The notes below the pieces were generated by a model, which was given only the letters and a program-made list of their open reading frames with translations, searched no databases and was not told where the DNA came from. A DNA stretch of 64,000 bases from Thiorhodovibrio frisius. Its GTDB lineage: Bacteria; Pseudomonadota; Gammaproteobacteria; Chromatiales; Chromatiaceae. This document shows, one piece after another, positions 1 through 8,057 of this stretch. Numbering within the stretch: the stretch's first letter is position 1; the number at the start of each line of letters is the position of its first letter. The position numbers and the translations under genes were made by a program. Where the stretch lies: positions 3,404,501-3,468,500 of the forward strand of contig NZ_CP121471.1 in the NCBI RefSeq assembly GCF_033954835.1, in the 5' to 3' direction.

Positions 1-32
1 GGGCGTTCTGCCCCGAGGGGGCATGGCGCCCC
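1..32 (+). promoter_or_regulatory. G/C-run structured leader A (partial)
   Basis: Truncated by the window edge. It shows the same alternation of G-runs and C-runs (GGGCG..CCCC..GGGGGC..GCGCCCC) as four other leaders upstream of genes in this element (near 1253, 3842, 6151 and 8081). It lies 24 nt before the start codon of the YqaJ exonuclease gene. Resemblance to the candidate STAXI RNA motif is inference from layout and gene context. Confidence 0.5.
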
Positions 33-56
33 GGTCTTTTTTTGACGGAGCTTTCC

Positions 57-1082
57 ATGAAGAGTATCGATCTGGCCCAACGCACCCCCGAATGGCACCA
101 GTGGCGTGCCCAGGGCATCACCGCCTCGGAATCAGCCATCATTCTCGGTCGCTCGCCCTACAAGACGCCCTGGCGCCTGTGGGCCGAACGCACCGGGTTG
201 GCCAAGACCGCGGACTTGAGCAAGAACCCGCTGGTGCAGCGGGGCAACCGACTGGAAGATGCCGCCCGGCAGTGGTTCGAGCAGCGTTACGACACCCTGG
301 TCTTGCCGGTCTGTGGGGAATCCGAGGAGGAGCCGCTGCTGCGTGCCTCTTTCGATGGACTGACCGATGCCGGCGAGCCGGTGGAGTTGAAGGTGCCCTC
401 GGAACGCACCTTGCGCGATGTGGCGGAACATGGCCGCGCGGCCAGCGCCTTTCGGCTCTATGAGCCCCAGGTCCAACACCAGCTTTATGTCGCCGGGGCG
501 GACAAGGGCTATCTGGTGTTCTATCAGGAAGACCAGGAACCCATCGTCTTCGAGATCGCCCGCGATGCGGCCTTGATCGAGGCCATAGTCTCCCAGGGCA
601 AAGCCTTCTGGCAGGCGTTGGTCGAGGAACGTGAACCGGAGAAAGACCCGCAGCGGGATCTGTTCATTCCCAAGGGGCCGCAGGCCGACGATTGGGCGGT
701 GCTGGCCGGGCGCTATAGCGCGCTCCAGCAGGAAGCCAAAACGGTCGAAGCTGAGTTAAAGCGCAAAAAAGCCGCGCTGGATGACATCCAGACCACCTTG
801 GTCGCCATGATGGGCCATTCGCTTATTGCCGAGTCCGCCGGACTGCGGGTGACGCGCTTCTGCGCTAAAGGGTCGGTGGATTATGCGGCGCTGTTGCAGG
901 TGCGCCTGCCAGAGTTGGGCGGTGACGCCATTGATGCCTTCCGCCGTCAATCCTCTGAACGGGTGCGGGTGACCGTGCAGGAGCATCCTCAGAAAGCGGT
1001 GATTCCGTTTAAGGCGAGAACCGCCCCAAACCCCATCGCCGATGACCACGGTCTCGCCGTGGCCACCAGTTTCTGGTTCTGA
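57..1082 (+). CDS. YqaJ-family viral recombinase/exonuclease
   Basis: This 341-residue protein begins with the YqaJ signature (TPEWHQWRAQGITASES, residues 10-26). It carries the lambda-exonuclease-like catalytic elements: FDG with Asp100 and ELK with Glu110 and Lys112. The family resects double-stranded DNA 5' to 3' and works with a single-strand annealing protein in recombination. The start ATG at 57 is preceded by GGAG. A coiled stretch (about 225-260) follows the nuclease fold. The tail ends SFWF, matching the tails of the proteins at 2277 and 2687. Position before a CobS-like ATPase matches the exo position in SXT-like elements; the annealing protein would be to the left, outside the window. 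Confidence 0.85.
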   Translation: MKSIDLAQRTPEWHQWRAQGITASESAIILGRSPYKTPWRLWAERTGLAKTADLSKNPLVQRGNRLEDAARQWFEQRYDTLVLPVCGESEEEPLLRASFDGLTDAGEPVELKVPSERTLRDVAEHGRAASAFRLYEPQVQHQLYVAGADKGYLVFYQEDQEPIVFEIARDAALIEAIVSQGKAFWQALVEEREPEKDPQRDLFIPKGPQADDWAVLAGRYSALQQEAKTVEAELKRKKAALDDIQTTLVAMMGHSLIAESAGLRVTRFCAKGSVDYAALLQVRLPELGGDAIDAFRRQSSERVRVTVQEHPQKAVIPFKARTAPNPIADDHGLAVATSFWF

Positions 1083-1111
1083 TGCCGGCGTTGTTTCTCT
1101 CTTGACCCCAA

Positions 1112-1173
1112 GACCGTCCTGCCCTTGGGCAGGCGGTCGTCCCCAGCCTCGCGTGCGCGGCTGCGGACGACCG
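1112..1173 (+). promoter_or_regulatory. Two mutually exclusive hairpins between exo and the AAA+ gene
   Basis: GACCG-T-CCTGCCC (1112-1124) pairs with GGGCAGG-CGGTC (1127-1138). CGGTCGTCC (1134-1142) also pairs perfectly with GGACGACCG (1165-1173), enclosing a smaller AGCC/GGCT stem. The two stems share the bases 1134-1138, so only one can form at a time, as in attenuators and riboswitches. No T-run follows, so a simple terminator is less likely. Confidence 0.45.
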
Positions 1174-1252
1174 CATCGGTTTTCCCGTGCGCCTGTCGGA
1201 GCGCCTTAGAAGACCCGACCTTTCGTTAATCCAGGCCAATTGGCCTTGTTCA

Positions 1253-1297
1253 TTCACCCTTGGGGGAGATCCTCCCCTGCAGGGGGCGGTCTCTCCC
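1253..1297 (+). promoter_or_regulatory. G/C-run structured leader B
   Basis: Begins TTCACCCTTGGGGGAG and continues with C-run, G-run, C-run. GGGAGA can pair with the near C-run or with the distal TCTCCC, giving alternative pseudoknot or hairpin folds. It ends 20 nt before the ATG of the AAA+ gene. A perfect 14-bp palindrome (AGGCCAATTGGCCT, 1233-1246) lies just upstream. Same layout as the leaders at 3842, 6151 and 8081. Confidence 0.6.
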
Positions 1298-1317
1298 ATG
1301 TCACACAGGAGAGACCC

Positions 1318-2280
1318 ATGCCCACACCCCAACGCTTCGATGTCGCGACCACCTTTGGCGTCAAGGCTCCGAAGGGCTTGGAGATCGAAGGCTTCGCGGA
1401 AGAGGACCATCCCAAGGTTCCGTTGAAGCAGCCCTATGTCTTTCGCCAGGGGCTCAATGCCGTACTGGCCTTTTTGCGCGATGCCGGTGGCGATGCCTTG
1501 TTGCTGACCGGCCCGACCGGCGCGGGCAAGACCTCGCTGATCCGTCAGGTCGCCGCCCGGCTGTATTGGCCGGTGCAGGAGTTGACCTGCCATGGGCGCA
1601 TGGAATTCGCTGATCTGCTCGGCGGTTTTCAATTGCTCCAGGGCGAGACCCGCTTCGTTCATGGCCCGCTGGCCCTCGCCGCGCGCGAGGGGCATCTGCT
1701 GATCCTGAACGAAATCGATCTGATGGACCCAGCCGAGTTGGCCGGGCTGAACGATATCGTCGAGGGCGCGCCCTTGGTTGTCGCCCAGAACGGCGGCGAG
1801 GTAATTCGCCCGCATCCGAAGTTCCGGGTGATCGCCACCGGCAACAGTGCCGGCGGCGGCGATCAGACCGGACTCTACCAGGGTGTGTTGCGCCAGAACC
1901 TGGCGTTCCTGGATCGCTTCCGGGTGCTGCAGGTGAGCTACCCCGACCCGGAGACCGAACATGCCGTGCTGGATGGGATCGTACCCGACCTTCCCACTGA
2001 GATCGCCCACAAGCTGGTCGTGGTGGCCAATGAGGTGCGGCGGCTGTTTCTCGGCGAGAGCGACGGTGCCAACCCCCAGGGCGGTGAGCTGACCCTGACG
2101 CTGTCCACTCGCACTCTAGTGCGTTGGGCACGGCTAACGGTGACCTTCAAGGGGGCGCCGAATCCGCTGGCCTATGCCTTGGATCAGGCGCTGACCGCGA
2201 GAGCGGCGGCGGAAGAACGCACGGCGATTCATCGCATCGCCGCCGATGTGCTGGGACCGCTGTGGAGCGGGCAGGTATGA
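1318..2280 (+). CDS. MoxR/CobS-like AAA+ ATPase
   Basis: A 320-residue single-domain AAA+ ATPase with Walker A GPTGAGKT (65-72), Walker B LLILNEID (127-134) and a sensor-1-like IATGNS. It is related to the CobS/MoxR group, which usually acts with a VWA-domain partner, here the gene at 3905. I start it at ATG 1318 because AGGAGAG lies just upstream; a longer in-frame extension to 1240 would read through the leader. Its stop overlaps the next gene's start (ATGA), implying translational coupling. The exact substrate is unknown; the cluster context suggests a role in element DNA processing. Confidence 0.85.
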   Translation: MPTPQRFDVATTFGVKAPKGLEIEGFAEEDHPKVPLKQPYVFRQGLNAVLAFLRDAGGDALLLTGPTGAGKTSLIRQVAARLYWPVQELTCHGRMEFADLLGGFQLLQGETRFVHGPLALAAREGHLLILNEIDLMDPAELAGLNDIVEGAPLVVAQNGGEVIRPHPKFRVIATGNSAGGGDQTGLYQGVLRQNLAFLDRFRVLQVSYPDPETEHAVLDGIVPDLPTEIAHKLVVVANEVRRLFLGESDGANPQGGELTLTLSTRTLVRWARLTVTFKGAPNPLAYALDQALTARAAAEERTAIHRIAADVLGPLWSGQV

Positions 2281-2639
2281 CGATGACGGATTCACCTTGG
2301 CAGCTGTTTCGCTATCACCAGGGCGATGGTTCGCGCAAAGACTGGGCCTATCGGCGCCTGGCCGATGGCGCGATGGAGATTGCCTGGGGGCGTTCGGGCC
2401 ACATTGGCCAACAGCAGCACTATCGCGCGGACCAACGCGGTTTGATTGAGCAACGTGCCCGCGAGAAGGAGCGCAAAGGCTATGTCCCTTTGGGTCAGGC
2501 CGTCCTGCGTGGGCGCGTCTTTGAGATCGTCTCGACCCAGCGCGCCGCGTTGCAACACCAACCCGTTCCCGAGCCAAGACCGCAGCCTCGCGTCGATCTC
2601 TCATGGATCGCGCCGGGGCAGGAGAACCTCTGGTTCTGA
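2277..2639 (+). CDS. WGR-domain protein
   Basis: A 120-residue protein coupled by a 4-nt ATGA overlap to the AAA+ gene. Residues about 8-70 form a WGR-like domain (WQLFRY..., then EIAWGRSGHIGQ), a small fold found in PARPs and MolR-type proteins and implicated in nucleic-acid contacts. A basic helical part (EQRAREKERKGY) follows, then a short proline-rich segment. The C-terminus is GQENLWF, resembling the FWF ends of the YqaJ and DUF3150 proteins in the same run. Function within the element is not known. Confidence 0.7.
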   Translation: MTMTDSPWQLFRYHQGDGSRKDWAYRRLADGAMEIAWGRSGHIGQQQHYRADQRGLIEQRAREKERKGYVPLGQAVLRGRVFEIVSTQRAALQHQPVPEPRPQPRVDLSWIAPGQENLWF

Positions 2640-2686
2640 ACCATCCACGACGCGGATCGGCCTGGCCGGTCCGCGGGGAGACTTTG

Positions 2687-3772
2687 ATGACAACTGACAT
2701 GACCGAGACCCGAAACGACAACCGGTCCCTGGAGAATACCCTTCATCTGACCGATCAGACCACGCTCTTTCTGGTCGATTTTCACATCTGGTCGGGGCGC
2801 AAGAAACTGCGGGCTGAGGATCTGCGGCTTGGCACGGACTTGCCGCCTGACGAGCTGATTTCGCTTGGAAGCAAGAAGATTTGCAACCCGGATGCCTTGC
2901 GGGTGTTTCACCGCAACAAGAAGCGCATTGAGCGCAACCTGTTGGCGGTCGGCACGCGCTTTCTGGGCGGCTTTCTGGTGCCCAATGCGATGGCGTTGGA
3001 CGCGCAGGCCATGGCCGAGGCTGTCACCCTGGAGACGCGCGCCGAAGCCGAGACCTTTCTCGCCGACTACGACCAGCACATCGATGCCTGGTGCGCGGCT
3101 TATCCCAGTTGGGAGCCAGCCATCCGCCAGGCGGTCGATCCGGTGGAGGTGGTACGCGGGCAATTCCGCTTTCGGGTGCAGGCGCTGCGGATTGAAACAG
3201 CGCCGCTGATCGCCACCGATACCTTGCACGAGGATGTCGCCGAGATCGGTGACACCATTTTCGCTGAGGTCGAGCAAATGGCCCGCGGGCTGGAACAGTC
3301 CTTTCTGGGCAAGCCGGAGTTGTCGCAACGGGCGCTCGGCACCTTCCGGCGCATTCACGACAAGCTCAATGCCTTGAGCTTTGTCGATGGACGGATTGAT
3401 CCGGTGGTGCGCTCTATCGGGCAGTGGCTGAAGCGACTGCCCGGCTCGGGGCCGATCCAGGGCGGATTGTTCCTGGAGGGCTGGGCGCTGATGCGTCTGG
3501 TTGGCGAAGCCGAAGCCATGGCCCGCCATGGCGAAGGGCTGTTGGCGTTGGATGCGTTGATGCCTGAAGTGCCAGAGCCCCGGTCGGACGCGGACGTTGG
3601 CGATGCCGTCCAGCAAGAAGATGACGCGAACTCAGCGTCAACGGACGCGGAAGCTTTGCCCGAAGACCCAATGGACTTCGATGACCTGTTCGAGGAGAGG
3701 GAAGTGCCGGGTCCGATCGAGACATCACAGCCGCCGGTTCCGGCTGTGCCAGCGCAAGATTTCTGGTTTTGA
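2687..3772 (+). CDS. DUF3150 family protein
   Basis: 361 residues, matching the DUF3150 family by its opening (about 15-100): a conserved LVDFHIWSGRKKL followed by a basic helical region. It is found next to CobS-like and CobT-like genes in conjugative elements; no biochemical role is established. The ATG at 2687 has GGGGAG 8 nt upstream. The last about 60 residues are acidic and proline-rich, apparently disordered, and end PAQDFWF. This resembles the acidic-linker-plus-tip design of SSB tails, an analogy rather than homology. Confidence 0.75.
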   Translation: MTTDMTETRNDNRSLENTLHLTDQTTLFLVDFHIWSGRKKLRAEDLRLGTDLPPDELISLGSKKICNPDALRVFHRNKKRIERNLLAVGTRFLGGFLVPNAMALDAQAMAEAVTLETRAEAETFLADYDQHIDAWCAAYPSWEPAIRQAVDPVEVVRGQFRFRVQALRIETAPLIATDTLHEDVAEIGDTIFAEVEQMARGLEQSFLGKPELSQRALGTFRRIHDKLNALSFVDGRIDPVVRSIGQWLKRLPGSGPIQGGLFLEGWALMRLVGEAEAMARHGEGLLALDALMPEVPEPRSDADVGDAVQQEDDANSASTDAEALPEDPMDFDDLFEEREVPGPIETSQPPVPAVPAQDFWF

Positions 3773-3841
3773 TCTGTTTCTGAGCTCGACTCAGCGCCGC
3801 GTCCATCTGGATCGACGACGCTGATTGGCGGATTTCTTTTT

Positions 3842-3883
3842 TTCACCCCTTGGGGCATTGCGCCCCCATGGGCGTGATGCCCC
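3842..3883 (+). promoter_or_regulatory. G/C-run structured leader C
   Basis: The clearest copy: TTCACCCCTTGGGGCAT, then CGCCC-ccat-GGGCG, then ATGCCCC. GGGGCAT can pair with ATGCCCC as an outer stem around the inner CGCCC/GGGCG hairpin, or GGGGC can pair with the nearer GCCCC. It lies 21 nt before the start of the CobT-like gene. Confidence 0.6.
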
Positions 3884-3904
3884 ATCACCTATTGGAGCAT
3901 CACC

Positions 3905-5803
3905 ATGAGCCATGCCTTTCGCACCTTGCATCAGGCCATGCCGATTGTCGCCGCCGCCCTAGGGCGCAAGTTTGGCGTCCCGGTCGCGGTCGGCGGAGAT
4001 GAGGCCTGCACTGATGGCAACAGCATTCAGGTGCCGGCCTTGCCGCCGCAATCTGAGCTGATTCCCGTTGCCTGGGGCTATCTGGCCCACGAGGCGGCGC
4101 ATCTGCGCTTTACCGATTTTGACGCCTATCGCCAGGGGGCGTCCGGTTCGGATCCTTTGATCCGGAGCCTGCTGAACATTCTCGAGGATATCCGCATCGA
4201 GCGGGCCATCGCCGCGCCTTATCCCGGCACGCGCGAGAACTTGCAGGCAGTTTGCGACCATCTGAGCGGACGCGGCGCCTTGTCGCCGCCGATGCCAGAT
4301 GCGCATCCAGCCCATGTCTTGACCAGCTATCTGCTGTTACATCTGCGGCATCGGATGCTGGCCACCGAGTCGCTGGCTGCTCCGGCACGTGAGGCGGAGC
4401 GGGTGCTGCGTCAGGTATTTCCTGCGCGCACCGTGCATCGGTTGCAGGGCTTGTTGGCCGAGGTCGGTCAGCTGGCCAGCACGGCAGATGCGGTCGATTT
4501 GGCGCAACGCATTCGCGCCTTGCTGGAGGAGGAGAAGCTGTCGGCGCGGGCGCCGTCATCCGGGTTCGGGGCCGATCAGCCTGATCAGCCGGGCCATGCT
4601 GGCCAAAACGCGCCTGGCACTGCGGGGACGAATATCCCGACATCGGATGGTGGTTCAACCGGAACACATCCGGACGCCAACGCACCAGATGCTCAGGGTT
4701 CAACAAACCCGACAGCTGGCCAATCAAGCCCAGGAAACGCGGCTGGGGATCATCCCTCTGGACAGGGACAGGGACAGGGACAAGGACAGAAACAGGGGAC
4801 TGACGGGACGACATCGGTTGGTCCTGGCGGTGCGGCTTCTTCAACCAAGCCGGACTCGACGCATCTTCCAATGCTCAACTCGGACGCACCGGCTGACGTC
4901 GGAAAGACCCAAGCCGTCTCCCAGGCGCTGAACGCCAACGATGACGATCTGCCAGGCGATTTGTTCCAGCAGGTGCGTGAACTCCTGGACGCTGCCGGCC
5001 AGGGCGACAGCCCTTGTCTGCTGCCCCGTGCGGAGCCCTTTGATGGCGATCCGGCGCGTGGTTTGCGGTTGCTGGGTGTCGTGCAGGAAGAGTCGCGCCG
5101 GTTGCGGGCACGTTTGCAGGGACTGGTGCAGGCCTCACGGCTGGATCGACCACAGGCGTATCGCCATGGGCCGCGCTTGCTGCCCAAGCGCCTCTATCGC
5201 GCGGCGGTGGGCGATCCTCGGCTGTTCGCGCGGAAACGTGAACGGGTGGCGGTCGATACCGCGATTCACCTGCTGATCGACCTGTCTGGGTCGATGAACT
5301 CGCCAGTGCGTCGTCGCGACGGGTTGGTTGAACGGCGTGGGCAGATCGCGCAGTCCGCCGCTTTGGCCTTGGCCCTGGCACTGGACGGCATCCATGGGGT
5401 GTCGGTCGCGGTCAGCGCCTTTCCGGGCCTGTCCGGCGTGGAGGATCGCATCAGCGTGCTGGTTCGACATGGGCAGCGTCCGCGTGCCTGTGCCGGGGCC
5501 TTTTTGCAAGGGACTCGGGGCAGCACGCCGATGGCGGGTGCGTTGTGGTTCGCGGCGGCGGATTTGCTCGGCCGACCTGAGACGCGGCGCATTGTGCTGT
5601 TGCTGACCGACGGCAAGCCGAATCGCATGGATGAGACGCGGGAGATTCTGCGGCTTTGTTCCGCCGCTGGTTTGGAGACCGTCGGGCTTGGCATCGGCGT
5701 GGATGTCTCGGGGCTGTTCCCGGTGGCGTTGCGCGTCGATGAGGTGACGGCGCTGAGAACGGCGCTCTTTGGTGCGGCCGAGCGGTTGTTGCTGGCGGCC
5801 TGA
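3905..5803 (+). CDS. CobT-like VWA-domain protein with HExxH motif
   Basis: 632 residues in three parts. The N-terminal part carries HEAAH at 62-66 in a metallopeptidase-like setting (YLAHEAAHLRFTDFDAY). A Gly/Gln/Ser-rich linker (about 215-335, including a GQ repeat) follows. The C-terminal von Willebrand A domain has the MIDAS sequence DLSGSM (459-464) and a later TDGKP. VWA proteins of this type partner with CobS/MoxR ATPases such as the gene at 1318. Start ATG 3905 follows GGAGCATC and leader C. Whether the HExxH motif is catalytic is unknown; the target of this ATPase-VWA pair in the element is not known either. Confidence 0.8.
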   Translation: MSHAFRTLHQAMPIVAAALGRKFGVPVAVGGDEACTDGNSIQVPALPPQSELIPVAWGYLAHEAAHLRFTDFDAYRQGASGSDPLIRSLLNILEDIRIERAIAAPYPGTRENLQAVCDHLSGRGALSPPMPDAHPAHVLTSYLLLHLRHRMLATESLAAPAREAERVLRQVFPARTVHRLQGLLAEVGQLASTADAVDLAQRIRALLEEEKLSARAPSSGFGADQPDQPGHAGQNAPGTAGTNIPTSDGGSTGTHPDANAPDAQGSTNPTAGQSSPGNAAGDHPSGQGQGQGQGQKQGTDGTTSVGPGGAASSTKPDSTHLPMLNSDAPADVGKTQAVSQALNANDDDLPGDLFQQVRELLDAAGQGDSPCLLPRAEPFDGDPARGLRLLGVVQEESRRLRARLQGLVQASRLDRPQAYRHGPRLLPKRLYRAAVGDPRLFARKRERVAVDTAIHLLIDLSGSMNSPVRRRDGLVERRGQIAQSAALALALALDGIHGVSVAVSAFPGLSGVEDRISVLVRHGQRPRACAGAFLQGTRGSTPMAGALWFAAADLLGRPETRRIVLLLTDGKPNRMDETREILRLCSAAGLETVGLGIGVDVSGLFPVALRVDEVTALRTALFGAAERLLLAA

Positions 5804-5828
5804 TTGCGCTGCCCTGCCCTTGTTCGCG

Positions 5829-6108
5829 ACGGCGTCTGAAAAGGCGCCGTTGCGGGCGAGCTTTCGTGGTGTCTTCAAGGCACCCGTTCGTTCAGGCTAG
5901 TCGGATGCGCTGCGGTGCATCCGAGTGGCTTGGTTCAATCCTATCCACTTCAACCGATCCGGCCGCCTCGCGGCGGCCGGGCCTTTTCCGGTGTCGTTGG
6001 CCATGGTCACCAACGGCAGTGGAAAAGGCGGTTTTGCGGTGAGTCCTGATGCCAGGACTTGCTGTGACGGCGACCGAAGACGCGATGCGTCGCCAGCCCG
6101 ATTGGGCT
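5829..6108 (+). other. Hairpin-dense intergenic region (eight stems), possible structured RNA
   Basis: Within the 417-bp gene-free gap there are eight inverted repeats: 5829-5836/5843-5850, 5868-5873/5879-5884, 5901-5908/5917-5924, 5959-5967/5972-5980 (9 bp perfect), a nested pair 5981-5989/6021-6029 around 5995-6000/6010-6015, 6042-6048/6053-6059, 6069-6073/6090-6094 and 6095-6099/6104-6108. The last is followed by TTTT and looks like a weak intrinsic terminator. No open reading frame here looks protein-coding. It may be a structured RNA or several processing or termination hairpins; transcription direction is inferred from neighbours. Confidence 0.5.
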
Positions 6109-6150
6109 TTTCAACCGCGTCCGATGACACCGCCTTGGTGCGGACCTTTG

Positions 6151-6199
6151 TTCAACCCCTTGGGGAGATGCTCTCCCCACAGGGGCGATGTGTCTCCCC
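6151..6199 (+). promoter_or_regulatory. G/C-run structured leader D
   Basis: Starts TTCAACCCCTTGGGGAGA. GGGGAGA can pair with the immediate TCTCCCC (loop TGC) or with a second identical TCTCCCC at 6193-6199; a separate GGGG run lies between them. The duplicated TCTCCCC gives two alternative 7-bp stems. It ends 21 nt before the ATG of the small protein at 6221. Confidence 0.6.
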
Positions 6200-6220
6200 G
6201 TCACCTTGGGAGATACCGCC

Positions 6221-6454
6221 ATGAGTATGAACCGTGACTTTTGGAATGACGTTGAGAAGTTTCTCGATACCGCGAGCGAGCGCCAACTGACGGCTGCCCA
6301 GCAGTCGGTGTTTGCATTGCTCGCTGAACCCGCCGATCGCGCGACCCACCGCGATATCAGGGCCGTCTATCGGCTGGTGCTCGATGAGATGCGCACCCGC
6401 GCGGCGCTGACTCGGCGCGCTGAGCCGATGACGCGCCAGGCTGTCTTGGCCTGA
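6221..6454 (+). CDS. Small hypothetical protein (77 aa)
   Basis: I do not recognise this protein. It is predicted all-helical, with a charged middle (about 20-60) and no signal peptide, membrane segment or cysteines. ATG 6221 is chosen because TTGGGAG sits 10 nt upstream and leader D just before it; the in-frame extension to 6188 would be inside the leader. The structured leader argues that it is a real, expressed gene of the element. Confidence 0.6.
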   Translation: MSMNRDFWNDVEKFLDTASERQLTAAQQSVFALLAEPADRATHRDIRAVYRLVLDEMRTRAALTRRAEPMTRQAVLA

Positions 6455-6472
6455 GTGCCTTTGTTGCCAACG

Positions 6473-6498
6473 CTGGCCCGGGCTTCTTGCCCGGCCAG
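6473..6498 (+). promoter_or_regulatory. Strong hairpin upstream of the 6538 gene
   Basis: CTGGCCCGGGC (6473-6483) pairs with GCCCGGCCAG (6489-6498) around a TTCTT loop, with one bulged C. The following sequence is only moderately T-rich (GTTTCTGTTTC), so it may be a terminator for the upstream small gene or a leader hairpin for the next one. Confidence 0.45.
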
Positions 6499-6537
6499 CT
6501 GCCGTTTCTGTTTCTTTCCTATTCTGAGGAGCCCTGC

Positions 6538-6849
6538 ATGAAGCTTCGCTTCAATACCTTCGACTGCCGGTTGCTGTGGTCGCGCTATGCCCAATCCCGC
6601 CGGCCGGCGCTGTTGCTGGTCAATGCCCGCTCGCCGGGTGATTTGATCGCTGTGGCGAGCGTGGAGCTGCCCGGCGTTGATCTGGATGCCAATGAGATCG
6701 CCATCAAGGACTTCGGTCCCAGTGCCGGGGCGCTCGATGCGCTGCGCGCGGCCTGGGTGATTTCCAAGCCGCTGCGCTTTGTCGAGGTCGGCGAACGCGC
6801 GATCCCGATCTGCAAGCTGTTGGTGGATGCCGAGACGGTTGTGCATTGA
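6538..6849 (+). CDS. Hypothetical protein (103 aa)
   Basis: Not recognised. The sequence alternates short strands and helices with a conserved-looking centre (VASVELPGVDLDANEIAIKD, about 39-58), typical of a small alpha/beta protein. There is no signal peptide or membrane segment. The ATG at 6538 has GAGGAG 8-13 nt upstream. It lies between two hairpin-rich spacers in the element's conserved gene run. Confidence 0.6.
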   Translation: MKLRFNTFDCRLLWSRYAQSRRPALLLVNARSPGDLIAVASVELPGVDLDANEIAIKDFGPSAGALDALRAAWVISKPLRFVEVGERAIPICKLLVDAETVVH

Positions 6850-6921
6850 GCGAGCCTGATGGCTCGCCGTGCGGTGTCCTTTGTGCCTCTTGCACCGGTG
6901 TCTGGAATCTTCCAGCACCGG
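6850..6921 (+). promoter_or_regulatory. Two hairpins upstream of the primase-like gene
   Basis: GCGAGCC (6850-6856) pairs with GGCTCGC (6861-6867) around TGAT, starting at the stop codon of the upstream gene. A second, longer hairpin pairs CCGGTG-CTGG (6895-6905) with CCAG-CACCGG (6912-6921). Neither has a convincing T-run; they may control readthrough or translation of the gene at 6944. Confidence 0.4.
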
Positions 6922-6943
6922 CGTGTGTTACTGGAGAACTTCG

Positions 6944-8038
6944 ATGCGTTCAATTGAATCGGCGACTGTTCGCCAGGCGGTGCAAGGCGCCGGGTGGCTG
7001 ACGATTCTGAACGAATTGGCTGGACCTGTGCTGGATGCGGCCTTGCAGCGACCGGGGCGACATGTGCCCTGCCCTGTTCATGGCGGACACCAGGGGGATG
7101 GCTTCCGGCTGTTCCCGGATGTGGATCGCTCCGGTGGTGGTATCTGCGCGACCTGCGGTCCTTATCCGGATGGCTTTGCCCTGCTTTGCTGGCTGTTTGG
7201 GTGGTCCTTTCCCGAGGCACTGAGCCGGGTGGCTGGGGTCTTGGGGCTGACGGGCGGAACATTGTCGCCATGGAGGCCGACCCTGATCGCTCGGCCACGG
7301 GTGCGCGTGAGCGCTTGCGAGCAGCATCCCAACCAGGCAAGGGCGCAGCTGCGTCGTTTGTGGAATGAAAGCCTCCCGCCTGGCCATCCTGGATCGGATG
7401 TCTTGCGGCGTTATCTGGTCCTGCGCGGACTTGGCGATGCTGACTTTGATCCACGGGTGATCCGGTTCCATCCGGAACTGCCTTATTGGAGCACCGCTGA
7501 GAAGGGCCGCCCTGTCTGTTTGGGCCGATTCCCGGCCATGCTGGCCTTGGTGTCCGCTGCGGATGGATCGGCCATGACGCTGCATCGGACCTACCTGCAA
7601 TCTGACGGTTTGGCCAAAGCACCGGTGCCAGCGCCCAAGAAGCTGATGGCGTCCGGCCAGAACCGTTCGCTCGCTGGTTCGGCTGTGCGGTTGTGCCCTG
7701 TCGAATTGGGAACCAACCCGACACTTGGCCTGACCGAGGGCATCGAGACCGCACTGGCGGTGCGCGCCATGACCGGCATGCCGGTCTGGGCGGCGCTGTC
7801 AGCAACCCTGCTGGAACGCTTTGCGCCACCGCTTGGTCTGCGCCGGCTGGTGGTCTGGGCGGACAAGGATCGTTCGGGTGTCGGCGAACAGGTAGCACGG
7901 GCGCTTCAGCGACGGTTGAGTGCGTCGGTCGAGGTGCGCATTCGCTTGCCGCTCGTGCCAATTCCACCGCATGCCCGCGGCGTTGATTGGGCGGATGTCT
8001 GGCAACAGTCACTGCCGCAATCGCGCCTGGCGGCTTAG
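6944..8038 (+). CDS. Zinc-finger/Toprim primase-like protein
   Basis: 364 residues. The N-terminal zinc site is CPVH (43-46) plus CATC (68-71), as in CHC2-type primase fingers. A C-terminal Toprim domain follows, with the TEG motif (Glu265) and DKD (307-309), which together bind Mg2+ in primases. A DUF7146-like central region lies between. These proteins are common in conjugative elements and are thought to prime or process DNA during transfer; no helicase domain is fused here. The ATG at 6944 is preceded by CTGGAGAA. Confidence 0.75.
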   Translation: MRSIESATVRQAVQGAGWLTILNELAGPVLDAALQRPGRHVPCPVHGGHQGDGFRLFPDVDRSGGGICATCGPYPDGFALLCWLFGWSFPEALSRVAGVLGLTGGTLSPWRPTLIARPRVRVSACEQHPNQARAQLRRLWNESLPPGHPGSDVLRRYLVLRGLGDADFDPRVIRFHPELPYWSTAEKGRPVCLGRFPAMLALVSAADGSAMTLHRTYLQSDGLAKAPVPAPKKLMASGQNRSLAGSAVRLCPVELGTNPTLGLTEGIETALAVRAMTGMPVWAALSATLLERFAPPLGLRRLVVWADKDRSGVGEQVARALQRRLSASVEVRIRLPLVPIPPHARGVDWADVWQQSLPQSRLAA

Positions 8039-8057
8039 CGCCACTCCATTTTTCACC

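Noticed and set aside
23-463. Frame overlapping the start of the YqaJ gene in another phase
   Set aside because: Shadow of the exonuclease frame; no homology.
4760-4800. GGACAG simple repeat in the CobT-like gene
   Set aside because: It encodes a GQ-rich linker inside a clear coding frame, so it is not a separate element.
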